Made by a program: the position numbers and the translations under genes
Shown here: positions 51,982 through 64,000 of the stretch, piece by piece
How positions within the stretch are numbered: position 1 is the first letter of the stretch
Layout: every line of letters starts with the position of its first letter
Notes under the pieces: model-generated
What the model was told of the DNA's origin: nothing
The model's database searches: none
The model's input: the letters and a program-made list of their open reading frames with translations, nothing else
Source of the DNA: Hoplostethus atlanticus
Lineage: Eukaryota > Chordata > Actinopteri > Trachichthyiformes > Trachichthyidae
DNA length: 64,000 nt
Assembly (NCBI GenBank): GCA_034670405.1
Contig: JAXDDX010000004.1
Span: forward strand, 2,772,001-2,836,000
Direction of reading: 5' to 3'

Positions 51982-53289
51982 GACCCCCAGCTAAGCCATA
52001 CCGCAACAGACTGTTTTTACAAAATAACACAGAAATGTGGCACAGCTATGTATATAGTGTATTTATGCTCTCATTTCCTACATTGCTCATGTTGGCTGCT
52101 GTAAAGAATGGCAGAGGGAGACCAGTCTGTCCTTTGGGTAACCTCTCGCAACTGTTTGCCATTTTATCACACTGAAGAAAAAGGCAGTTCATTTTAACAA
52201 AGCACTTTATTTCTCAACTTAAAATCTGCTGTATCCCACTTAAATGAGATTTGGACACACTGTATCATGACGAGACACAAATATTTGACGAAATATGTCG
52301 GCTGTAGTTGTACCTGCCTTGTAATTGGGGTAAACAGAACATTGTTAAATTTACAACCAAAACTTTGCTGTCTCTGTATTCATAAATCAAATATGCCTTT
52401 CAGTAAATCTACTACTTTATTGACAGAGTTCATTTTGTTCCATCTAATTCAATCATGAGCTCCTCCCAAAGTGGTGTGCTATTTACATTTGAATTAACCA
52501 CATTATGTTATGCTATACTGTGCATTTCAGAGGTTTAACTTAAGAGGGTTACTGTGACAGATTGCCTTACAAAAATTAACTGCATACATCTGTGGTTCAA
52601 AAAAAGGACACAACAGAAAGTAGCACTAAAAAATATACGAGAGATGATTTTCATCTCTAATATGAAGTCAAATACTTTCACATTGGTTTAAAAAATAAAA
52701 TGTCATAATATGGCATCACTATGTGGTTGTATTTAGTTTGTATTTGCGCATTCCCATGCTTATATTTCTCATTAAAAAAATCCATTAACTGAAGAATTAA
52801 ATCAAATCTGTTTGGAGAAGCAGTCAAACTGACACATGCAAATACAACTCATTGGTTAGCCTAAATAGAATATAAATAGGGACAATAACAATTAAATGAA
52901 ATATTATGAAAGGCAATTCATCATTGGGTTCCATCATTTTGGCCACTCCGAAAGCAACACGGCTGTTGATAACTTGGTTCCAAAGCAGAGATGTTGGTAC
53001 AGGGTGTGGTGATTCAATTAAGTGGACCGGCTGCATCCTCTACGAGTATTAGAAATCCTCAGCTGTTGTGTTCCAATCCACCGATGGCACTGAATGGCCA
53101 GGGATGAGACGTTATCGTGCAAACGACGGCATGATATCAAAGCAGTCACTAGATGGACAAACAGTGATTCTGAGGCCTCAGGAGAACGAGGCAAGCTGGA
53201 GGGGGGCTACACGCCAGTTGAAGCCCTCCGCCACTCCCTCAGATGGTACGGGCCAGTCTAGGTACCCAAGGTATGTGAGAGTCTCTTGC
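51982..53289. other. convergent 3' ends of xgb and srp14
   Basis: The two stop codons face each other across 1.3 kb of AT-rich sequence. The first clear plus-strand AATAAA is at 52694-52699. Minus-strand AATAAA words lie at 52206-52211 and 52416-52421. If these are used, the two 3' UTRs overlap on opposite strands. No other gene is seen. Confidence 0.5.
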
Positions 53290-54731
53290 TCATTGGGTGG
53301 CTTTGGTTTTCTTGCTTTTGCTTTTCTTATCTTTCTTCTTAAGTCCATCCATGTGAGCTCTGAGGAGGTTAGAGTATGCCTGCAAAGTTTTAAAGAAAAG
53401 ACTTCAAAAATCAAGTGTATGGACAAAGAACAGCAGTAACTTACAATTCTACCTCTATAGACCATTTATCCAAGAAACCTATTATGAAACAGACCATGGC
53501 TAGTAAAAAAACAACCTTGAAAAAAATGGCTTGCTCATCATGTATGTCAACATCAATATGATCTAATCAAGAGAGAAGCGCTACACTCAACGGTTTTCCT
53601 ACCACAGTGAAATAAAAACGTATCTTGTTATAAAAGGAAACGTACCATCTGAAACTTGATTACTTCTTTGGTGCTGACCTGAAAATAAGAGAAAATGGAA
53701 TTCAGCATCAACAACTTGTGTAAACAATCAATAGCTGAGAACCAGAAGTCCCCAACATAAGAACATGGCCGCTCACCACTGTGCTAATTTTCTTCTTGCC
53801 ATCTGACGCTCTGATGAGACATTTGTTGTCTGAGGGTTCAAACGATTCCGTGTGCCCCTTCCTGGGAACTGGCTTGGTCCTCCCGTCATCTGGAAGGGAA
53901 AAACACAAACCATCCCAGCTGTTTAGATGTCGGGAAGGAGCTGCCCGGGGCCTTCTTAACCGATTAAACTAACGATTGTTTTTGGCAGCCCAACACTTAC
54001 ATTTCTTTAATGTGATGACAACACTACCGGAGGTTCTGCATTTCTGGAACAGCCGTGTGAGCTCCGTCAGAAACTAGAGAAAGGAAAGCAAAGACGGATA
54101 TTAATGTTCCGGCAACGACGATGTTACTGTACTGTTCAACTATAACGTTAATTAAGCTGACTAACAATTTTCAGTGTGCGCTGCGATTTAATTCAACACG
54201 GATACAATGTACAGCTACGGCACAGGATCTAATGTTAAACAAAACCTCGTTGGTTTTATGTTGTTCTAATAAGGACCTGATAGATGTTTAGGGAAACGTA
54301 TTATTTTGTGACTAGAAAGATACAAAATTCGGTTTACATTGCCCTCAACGAAGGGTTAACTATATAGAGCAATAGTTAGTCTATATGACTGACCTCATGT
54401 ACGAAACGTTAGCATAACTTCTTTAAATATGTAATGTATTCTGGCAAACAAATTCTGCCATAGCAAAAATATTATTGTTTCCGAGCTAGAAAGTAGGTTA
54501 CATGCTTACCAGCGGTAACACAGAGCATAACTCACTTCTCAATGAGTCTCAGTTGGCTAGCCAGTATTAGTTAACAAGCTAGCTACTAACGCTAACGCAG
54601 GCAGTGTTGACTTGAAGTTTACAACGCAGCAAGAAAAAGACAGAAAAGTGGGACAGTATACAACAAAAAAAAACACTCGAAATGTGACATTCTCTATGGT
54701 ATCTTACCGAATCATTTTCAAGTAGCACCAT
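53290..54731 (-). CDS. srp14: signal recognition particle 14 kDa protein
   Basis: SRP14 pairs with SRP9 on the Alu domain of SRP RNA and slows translation while ribosomes are carried to the endoplasmic reticulum. Exons in transcript order: 54708-54731, 54001-54073, 53777-53889, 53646-53678, 53290-53379. Phases close to give 110 residues. The sequence begins MVLLENDSFLTELTRLFQKC, continues with SGSVVITLKKYDGRTKP, and ends in a lysine-rich tail (KKKDKKSKSKK) typical of the family. It lacks the long alanine-rich extension that I recall from primate SRP14; 110 residues is the usual vertebrate length. The start codon has a strong context (ACCATGG). A GC box (CCCCGCCC) lies about 85-90 bases upstream of it, near 54815-54822, fitting a housekeeping promoter. 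Confidence 0.95.
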
Positions 54732-55606
54732 GGTTTCCACTTGAATTCAACCGAAGCGTTAGCTCACTGGCAGGCAAGCTAACCGCTCTGAAGCACACGT
54801 ACTACAACACGGAGCCCCGCCCGTCGCCCTGTGCCCTTACTCTGGAGCTCCGAGTTTCATTACACTGCCACCTACTGGGAGGGAGACGAATAACAGCCAA
54901 GTCTCCTTTCGGTAAAATATTGGTTGAATATTTTTTTTAATTTATTATTCATTATTATTTGATTTAATAATTTAGCTTCATGAATGTTTTTATTTCATGA
55001 TGAATTACATACAATTATCATCCGTATATGGTACACCATTGCTCCTAATAAAGAGAAAGAAAACATTCTAAGTGTGAAAGAATTTGTGTGTTAGTGTGCA
55101 CATGCATGTGCGTTGGTCTATATGTTTACATCTCAAGGGATGTCATAGACAATGCACTATGCCATGAGATTAACATATTCAACACTCCACACTAGAGACA
55201 TTTTCCCCCCGTAAATCTTTTAAAAATATTAAGGATAACACCATAAACCCAAGGAGCTTATTTATAGGTAGACATGCATCAGGGTGTGAAGCCAGACAGC
55301 TGTTGAGCTGATGATGTAGTTGGTACAGTTTTGCCCGTTTTTATGTGACAGTCTCATTCATAAAACTGTTCATTGAATTTATCCTCATTTTTATCATACA
55401 GTCACTTCAAAGAATATGCTTCATATTATGCCTTTAGTATTCATGTCTTGGATAATGATGCATATTAGCGAGGCTATATCACAAACAGTGAAGAAATCAA
55501 TGTAAAATGTTGATTTTGACATCAAGATAACACTTTCATAAAATACAACTCTGGCTTGGATATGGCCTTAATGACAAAAATGTATTCATTAATGTGAAAT
55601 GAGACT
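54732..55606. other. srp14 promoter and pld4 3' flank
   Basis: The first 120 bases are GC-rich, with CCCCGCCC near 54815, and should hold the srp14 promoter. The rest is AT-rich and lies downstream of the pld4 stop, so it probably contains its 3' UTR. Minus-strand AATAAA-like words occur near 54989, but I cannot choose one. Confidence 0.45.
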
Positions 55607-58456
55607 CTATCCTTTTGCTAGTGTGCAGTCAGGGTGGTGACCCAGGTCATCAAGGTGCACGGCAAACTGGGAGTGCCAGTCCCTCTCAAACACTGCCCTG
55701 AGTTGGCCCTGTAGGGCCCCGGTCTTCCACACAGAGTGAGGGGCATGTTGGGAAACCACCAGACCCACTCCAGCTGTGGTCGAAAAGTAGTCCTCTGCCC
55801 AGTTCGAGGTACCTGGAGAACACAGCGATGGCCAGTCAGTCAATCATTAGCTGATTCATGGGCGTCCTGAACACTTGAACACAGAGCAATTTGAGCTCAA
55901 CCGTGAATGTGTAATCTGTTACTTACCAATGTAGGCTATTTTATCAGTCACCATGAATTTATTATGGTTGACTCTGGAATATGGAATGTCAGACTGATTT
56001 CCCACAGGCACAATGTACACTTTCTGAAAGAGAGTCACTCGTTAAACAGAAAAAAAGGACAAAAGCACTGGTAGTGTCAGACACTTATTTATAGCAGAAT
56101 GCTCCTCATGTTGTGTCTTACCACTTGGATACTTATATTCCGGCTAGGGTAGTGCATTGAGGCTAGAGATTCAAGGAAGGGCAGCATTTCTGGGTCAGAG
56201 TCCCGTCCGCAGCTGATCAGCATTCGGATCTTAACATGCCTCTCAAATGCAGCCCTCCTAATGGCATCATCAATAACTGGCCAGTATCTGTTGAATGGAA
56301 GTAACAAAATGGGGAAATAAGGGCAAAGCAGTGCATAGCTTGATGGAAACAGATAAGATATATATTTTTTTAAGTGTTCCGTCTTCAGGCCTTGCAGTTC
56401 ACCTTCGAGGATTTTCGAACCGTGTGGTGGGGAAGTACTCCATGACAGCTACATCAACAAAGTGTTCAGCCCCTGAGATGATGGAGAGAATTGCCTCCAG
56501 GTCCTGGGTCCGGGAAGGAGGGCAGAACGAGGGAGGAGAACCCTTGGGAGAGACACAAATATGAAATACCACCAAAAACAGAACTGGAAACGTGCTACAT
56601 GTGATACATAAACATCTGATTTTGTGGTGGAGATGCTTTGCAGAAGTTAGGTGGTTTTCCAGAGAGATACTGTGGTAAATGTGCTGTGTTGTGACTGAAC
56701 CATTTGTCTTAGACATTACTCTTACATCCCTCTCCTATTAGTAGGGAAATGAGACTGAAACCTAAGGAACTCACTGAGAGGTAGATTCTGCTAGTAACGT
56801 TATCAGCCTCCACCACTAGGGGGCGATGTTCATTGATGGCTGTGTCATATTTTGAGGGCCAGGGCTCTGGCAGAGAGCTGTTGGCATGACCCATCACCCA
56901 GTAAGACTGGAAGATCTTATAGAGGTCCTCTGCTAGACTGGAACAGTTGTAGATGACCACTCCCAGTTCCTTTACCTACAATGGAAAATCAAAAGTGAGT
57001 TATGAAACTGTCAAGACAATTAGTTTGAAGCTTGGAAATGAGCACCTACAAATGTACAAACTTTGCTGTCACCTCTGTGAGAGATCTCCAGTCCATGTTG
57101 GCACTTCCAATAAACAGATGTTTTCTATCAACAATCCAGAACTTGCTGTGGAGGACACCTTTTGTCAAGCGCCCAAAGTTCACCTTCCTCACCTGAACTC
57201 CTACAGACAACCAGCGAGGACAAGAGCAGAACCCGAGGGGAGGCAAGCTGAATTTTATTTAATGTATTATCTTACTTGGACCCAGCAGCTTTTTTCTGCG
57301 GTCCACGAAGACGATGCAGCACAACCACAACCTGCACTGAATGTAGATGATAGGTCATAGGATTAGTCAAGGATTAGTTCCAAACCTTTCTGTCTCAGGA
57401 TCTTTAAATCCGTGGAGTTTGTTCGAACGGAGGGAACGCTGGTCACCACTCGGACAGATACATTCCTGGAAGGCAAAGCTTCAAATCGCTCCAGAATATT
57501 CCTTCCCTGCCAACAACAGAGTTCAGATTGACAGCATGTTGAGACATTCACTTTCACTTTTGGCTCAGGTCTCCTCAACGGATATCTATTTTTATCCATA
57601 TCCACTCTTATTTTTATTTTTATTTAATTTATTAACAATGTTTTTGACAACTCACCGGTAGGTCAGAGGAGGAGTTAACATCGATATCTTCACCAGTTAG
57701 AGTCCAATAGAAAGAGGCTACATCTATTTGTTCAGTTGCCACGGAGAGAAGATCGTTCCAGGCTTTTACCAGAGGGATCCCAAGGGTGGCATTGGCTTCA
57801 TATTTCACATGCAGAGGGATGCTCTCCACAAGGGTCATCCTGAGGGATAAAACAGTGGCACCTGCTGAATGTGGAGGCTCTCTGGAGGCTGAACTGTACG
57901 TGTCAGCCCAATGGCAGCATAGGAAGTAGGGACACTACATTGAATACATCTACATCTCATCCTGTATTTTTTGTTTTGTTTGTTCTCCCCTCCATGTAAA
58001 GCGTCTTTGGGTACTTAGAAAAGCGCTATATAAGTCCAATGTATTATTATTTATTATTATTTATTGGCTACAACTGACAATATACTTTTGCCTGTACAGA
58101 CACACAATCAAAGCTTTATCCCCAGTGATTCAACAAGCCCTGTCTGACCTGCACTGGTCCGTGGAGAAATTGCTTTCATCAGGTCCAGTAGCCTCAGGAA
58201 GTGTCTTATGGCTTTTGGATTTAGGTCTCTCCAACACAACGACGGCCAGCAGTACACCCACGACAATCAAACAACCCACCGCCAGAGCTATTGCCACAAA
58301 ACTGGTGCGATTCTACGTACAGAAACATTACATTACGATACAAAGTGGTCAAATGATAAGTCAAATAACAAATGTGTACTGGATGCTTGATGTACGGGTA
58401 CCTACCCTTTTGTTTGAAACGTAACTGTCATGCAGGTTTTCGTAAGGAGTGTTCAT
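55607..58456 (-). CDS. pld4: PLD3/PLD4-family lysosomal 5'-exonuclease
   Basis: Despite the phospholipase D name, this family trims single-stranded nucleic acids from the 5' end in endolysosomes and limits nucleic-acid sensing. Exons in transcript order: 58406-58456, 58149-58312, 57656-57839, 57386-57506, 57073-57200, 56775-56975, 56403-56542, 56122-56287, 55927-56023, 55607-55812. They encode 485 residues (human PLD3 490, PLD4 506). The short cytoplasmic N-terminus is followed by one membrane anchor at about 20-44, a type II layout. Both catalytic HxKxxxxD motifs are intact: HSKFWIVD (His191, Lys193, Asp198) and HNKFMVTD (His405, Lys407, Asp412). [11 protein letters not shown] and [10 protein letters not shown] follow them as in the family. 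The lumenal part has several N-glycosylation sequons. I chose pld4 over pld3 because cep170b is adjacent, as in human; the sequence alone does not settle it. Confidence 0.88.
57960..58066 (+). repeat. retroelement 3' tail in a pld4 intron
   Basis: GTAAAGCGTCTTTGGGTACT followed by TAGAAAAGCGCTATATAAGT and a TTATTATT repeat is a common fish LINE/SINE 3' end. It lies on the strand opposite to pld4, in its second intron. Confidence 0.6.
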
Positions 58457-58921
58457 TTTCCCCGCAGGTGGTCCCGACCTGTTAAAGTTCAAGTCGGGAA
58501 AATAACCACTGATACACTATAGTCAAGCTACATTTTTATTTTCCTATGAATGATCAGAGCATCGATCACAGTTTTGTTGTGGAATACATTTCACAGTAAA
58601 TTAAAAGCTTAAAGTCCAGATATGAAAAGCATTGTGTTGTATAAAAGTAAGTAAAAAACTTACACAAGGCAGTCGGCAGATAGTTCCTTTTCCACAGAAG
58701 CGCTCTTAACAATAGAGCACAAACTTTATTTTCCCTTCCTCTTGCGCTGCTCCACCGTGAAACTGAATTAAAACTACTAACATTTACGGTGTTTGTTATA
58801 TGAAGACACGGTTCCTGTTTTTAACTTTCGCTTCATGTTTTGAGATGTGTAATTGCTTAAAAATAAATAATGGACCATGAGCGAACAAAATGACAAAAAA
58901 CAAACAGATTTACTAATCAAA
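58457..58921 (-). promoter_or_regulatory. 5' flank of pld4
   Basis: This spacer between the pld4 start codon and the presumed end of cep170b should contain the pld4 promoter and 5' UTR. I see no TATA box or GC box that fixes a start site. Confidence 0.35.
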
Positions 58922-58927
58922 TTTATT
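58922..58927 (-). promoter_or_regulatory. possible poly(A) signal of cep170b
   Basis: TTTATT on the plus strand reads AATAAA on the minus strand, 2.2 kb beyond the cep170b stop. Other AT-rich near-matches exist, so a shorter 3' UTR is possible. Confidence 0.4.
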
Positions 58928-61165
58928 AGAAAAACTGGAATCATCATCATCTAACTTATGCAACAACTTACACAAATAACCAGTCAAACTGAGAACGACA
59001 CTGAACGCTGAGAAAGAACAGATCAAAAAGAAATAATTCTGGGTAAGAGGAGTTGAGGAAACATACATTGAATAACAAAACGGGACAAAAACCTGACACT
59101 CAGAGGCAGATTACATTCTTTGATTTAGCTTGGACTTACATGGAGTAAAGCAAAGGGGGAAACACTATCCCAAAGAAGAATAGCAGCAGCACTTTGAGCC
59201 AGAGTCTCCAAAAGTCAAACATTCCTTTTTTCTTTTTTTTTTGCTTGACTTTGTAAACAAGCAGTGTACTTGGCTGTATGAAAAAATATCCCAGACGGCT
59301 TTGTGGCACTCAGAGGACTTCCAAATTACAATCATATGTACAAACTAGATTGGGAAGAGGAAATCACTTGGTGTACTGGGCTGCTTTCAATGCTCCAATC
59401 TTCAACAGCATGAAACGCTTACAATCTTTTACAGGTGAAATGACCCTCCCTCTTTGTCAGAAGACAGTAAAGGTTTGCAGCATATATGGTTGAGGGGACA
59501 CTGTTGTACTACATTAGTGCAAAATACAAGATGGGAGAGGTAATTTTTAGGACATATCTTCAGATATTTACACACTAAACAAGAAACGCCTCAACTAATA
59601 AATCAAGATTTACAACTGCCACAATTTATACTGTCAACTTCATCATTAATACAAATACATTATCATTAAAACTATTACCAAAGTACTCAAACAGCCCTTC
59701 TGACAACAATGTATAGCTTCAGGTGTAGTGTGACGTGCTCAGTAGCAAAATACAGGAGGGTGTCCCACTGAGGAAGGCGAGAAGCTTGAGTATCATTTCT
59801 GACATATGTTTTGTGGTCGTCTTTGGCCAAATCTCAGCAAGTAATTGTGTTCTACAGGCATGGAAAATGAAAATCCAACAGCGCGTCAGCCCTTTGATCA
59901 CTCAACCGTGTCAGACAAATAAAAACACATGACTGGAAAGCTTCACCTCACTACTCTGGTTTTGCAGCCATTCGTTTGCTGTTGCAAACTAATGCTGTTC
60001 ATATTGGAGCCATGCACTAAGCCCCTCCTTCCATTCAACCACACATTCCTGAAGGATTTTCACTTCTAGTTGGAGAGAATAATAGTGTTACTACTGCAGA
60101 GGGCCCAGACAGAGTTGATTGCAATTGGAATCTTAACAGAATAAATAAGCACAAAATTGGCTCACCATGACATATCTCAAATGTGTGTATACAATTACTG
60201 GTCTGGCACTAGTGACTACAGACTCTCTCCCAAAGTCATGTCGTACTCTCGATTACAAAATGCCAATGTGTCTTTTAAGAGACCAAAAATTCTGTCAAAC
60301 AGCCTATACATGTTCCTTTTAAATACTACACTGACCAATAAATCTGGTCCACAAAGGGGAAAAGTGGTCAACAAAGAGAAAAATGCAGGGAAAATATATA
60401 AGGAAATGCAATGGGATAACTGCGGATACATACTGTATATACACACACACATATATATATATATATATATGTATACAGTACGCTCAGATCTGCAAAGTGT
60501 TACTGCAGTTCTTTCTACTCAAAACAAATCTCAATTAACTAGTATTTCCTCAAAATTGTGATTTGTCACTGAACATAGAAATCTTGGTTTATTAAAATAT
60601 CCCTAATAATAATGATTTTTACCAAATGTTCCTGAGTTGATTATAGACAGGCTGGTTTTAAATTACACTAAGAAAATTACAGTATGCTTTTAACATCAAC
60701 AACATTGGTCATATCATTGGCAAATAATGAGATGTCAATCTCTAACACACAAATAATCAAGTATCGATTGGAGGCCTTGCAAAAGTGAGTTAATGGAGGT
60801 ATTATGGCAGCAACGTGGCCAAGGGCTATCGCTCCTTTAATCGTCACCTCATTTCTAGGCCTCCGACAGAGCATCACGTCAGGGTGTTTAGTGCAGGCCT
60901 CGTCTTACACCACTGAGTACACAGTGTAGGTGTGTAGTGCCCATAGTGCAGTTGTGTATGTGTCTTAATATGCTGGAGGCCACACAGTTGGATGTATACA
61001 GTCTCACTTCCCCTCTCTTGGTTTCATCCTGTGCACAATAGTCCAGGCACCTGCGTTTGTGAGACGGCAGCAGATGCACAGTAGTGGGCGAACCTTTGCG
61101 TCAGACCTCAGACCAAATAACCTTCTCTGACATCATCTGGTGTCACAGCCGCTCTCCTGACACTC
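58928..61165 (-). other. presumed 3' UTR of cep170b
   Basis: The stretch is AT-rich and without supported coding sequence. It holds an alternating CA/TA tract at 60440-60471 flanked by CTGTATA and TATACAG, which could fold into a hairpin. Assignment as 3' UTR rests on position and the distant poly(A) hexamer. Confidence 0.4.
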
Positions 61166-63280
<2,115 letters not shown>

Positions 63281-64000
63281 CTTGGGGTCGTGAATTGGTT
63301 TGAGTTTAAGAGGTTTGAGGATAGACAAGGTAGGGAAACAGGAGAGAAAGAGAGATACCATCAAAGAACACCGCGAAGAAGGACACCACAAAGTAGCTCA
63401 GATCCAGTCACCAAAACATTTCCCAGAACCAAAAACAGAAAAGGTCCACTATGGAAGTGCTCATTTCAAATTCTACAGCATATCTGGTGTTATTCATTGT
63501 CTTTTTTTCTGTTTCAAAATCATTTACAAACTGAAATGAGCATAAAACTTCCACAGTATGTAGCTGAGGACCAGGCGATACATAGTGATATGTACCATAA
63601 GGCATGTAACCCTAAGCATGGGGCTTGAATCCTTCATCAGGACCACAATATTCTCACATTATTGTAAATACAAGCATACAATGTATGAGAACATTGTGCA
63701 GATGAAAGAGGAACTAATTTCACCTAAGGTAGTATAGTATGAATGTGAAGCGTTATTTGTTTTTGTTGTTAGTGAAAGCACTGAGTCAAAAGTTCCCTTC
63801 CCACACTAATACTTTTACCATGGAAACATTTGATGAAACAAAGCTGTTGAAGAACCCCGGCTTGCACTTCTGAAATATATATCAGCTGAGGCTTATCAAA
63901 CTATCAAACCAATTCAATACTGTGGTTAACTTTACACAGACCTTGTAATGCTTCCAGTTCAGGCTCAATTCCATTACTTTCCTAGAATACTGGATTGGCT
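63281..64000 (-). other. cep170b intron at the window edge
   Basis: No further exon could be placed with confidence before the window ends. The stretch is AT-rich and has no repeat that I recognise. Confidence 0.5.

Overview
The window is vertebrate nuclear DNA from a ray-finned (teleost) fish. Genes are split by GT-AG introns and spaced by long AT-rich introns. Fish-type retroelement tails and small inverted-repeat DNA transposons are present, and one gene is globin X, which fishes keep but mammals and birds lack. I cannot name the species. Nothing looks prokaryotic or viral.

Layout. (1) 427-8302, plus strand: spint1 (HAI-1), a membrane-anchored Kunitz inhibitor, read through ten coding exons to a stop and a poly(A) signal. 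(2) 9.2-16.8 kb: no supported coding exon, with one possible promoter/5' exon near 10.8-11.2 kb. (3) 16864-44109, plus: plekhg3, a Rho guanine-nucleotide exchange factor. It has a small first coding exon, a 12 kb intron, then 17 further coding exons including one of 11 bases. (4) 46101-51981, plus: xgb (globin X), five exons, intact. (5) 53290-54731, minus: srp14, five exons. (6) 55607-58456, minus: a PLD3/PLD4-type lysosomal exonuclease, ten exons, called pld4 from its neighbour. (7) 61166-63280, minus: the last seven coding exons of cep170b; the rest lies beyond the right edge.

All exon joins were worked out by hand. Reading phases close at every junction, giving open products of 506 (spint1), 1480 (plekhg3), 198 (xgb), 110 (srp14) and 485 (pld4) residues, plus a 300-residue C-terminal part of cep170b. 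The genes do not form one pathway. They cover cell-surface protease control, Rho signalling, membrane-bound heme protein, protein targeting, endolysosomal nucleic-acid trimming and microtubule/centriole structure. Their shared interest is the block itself, whose human counterparts are, from memory, split between chromosomes 14q (PLEKHG3, PLD4, CEP170B) and 15q (SPINT1, SRP14), with globin X lost.

The strongest unusual signal is in spint1. Its second Kunitz domain has lost both cysteines of one specific disulfide while keeping the other four. I found no previously undescribed multi-gene system; the other findings concern exon structure, transposon insertions and repeats.
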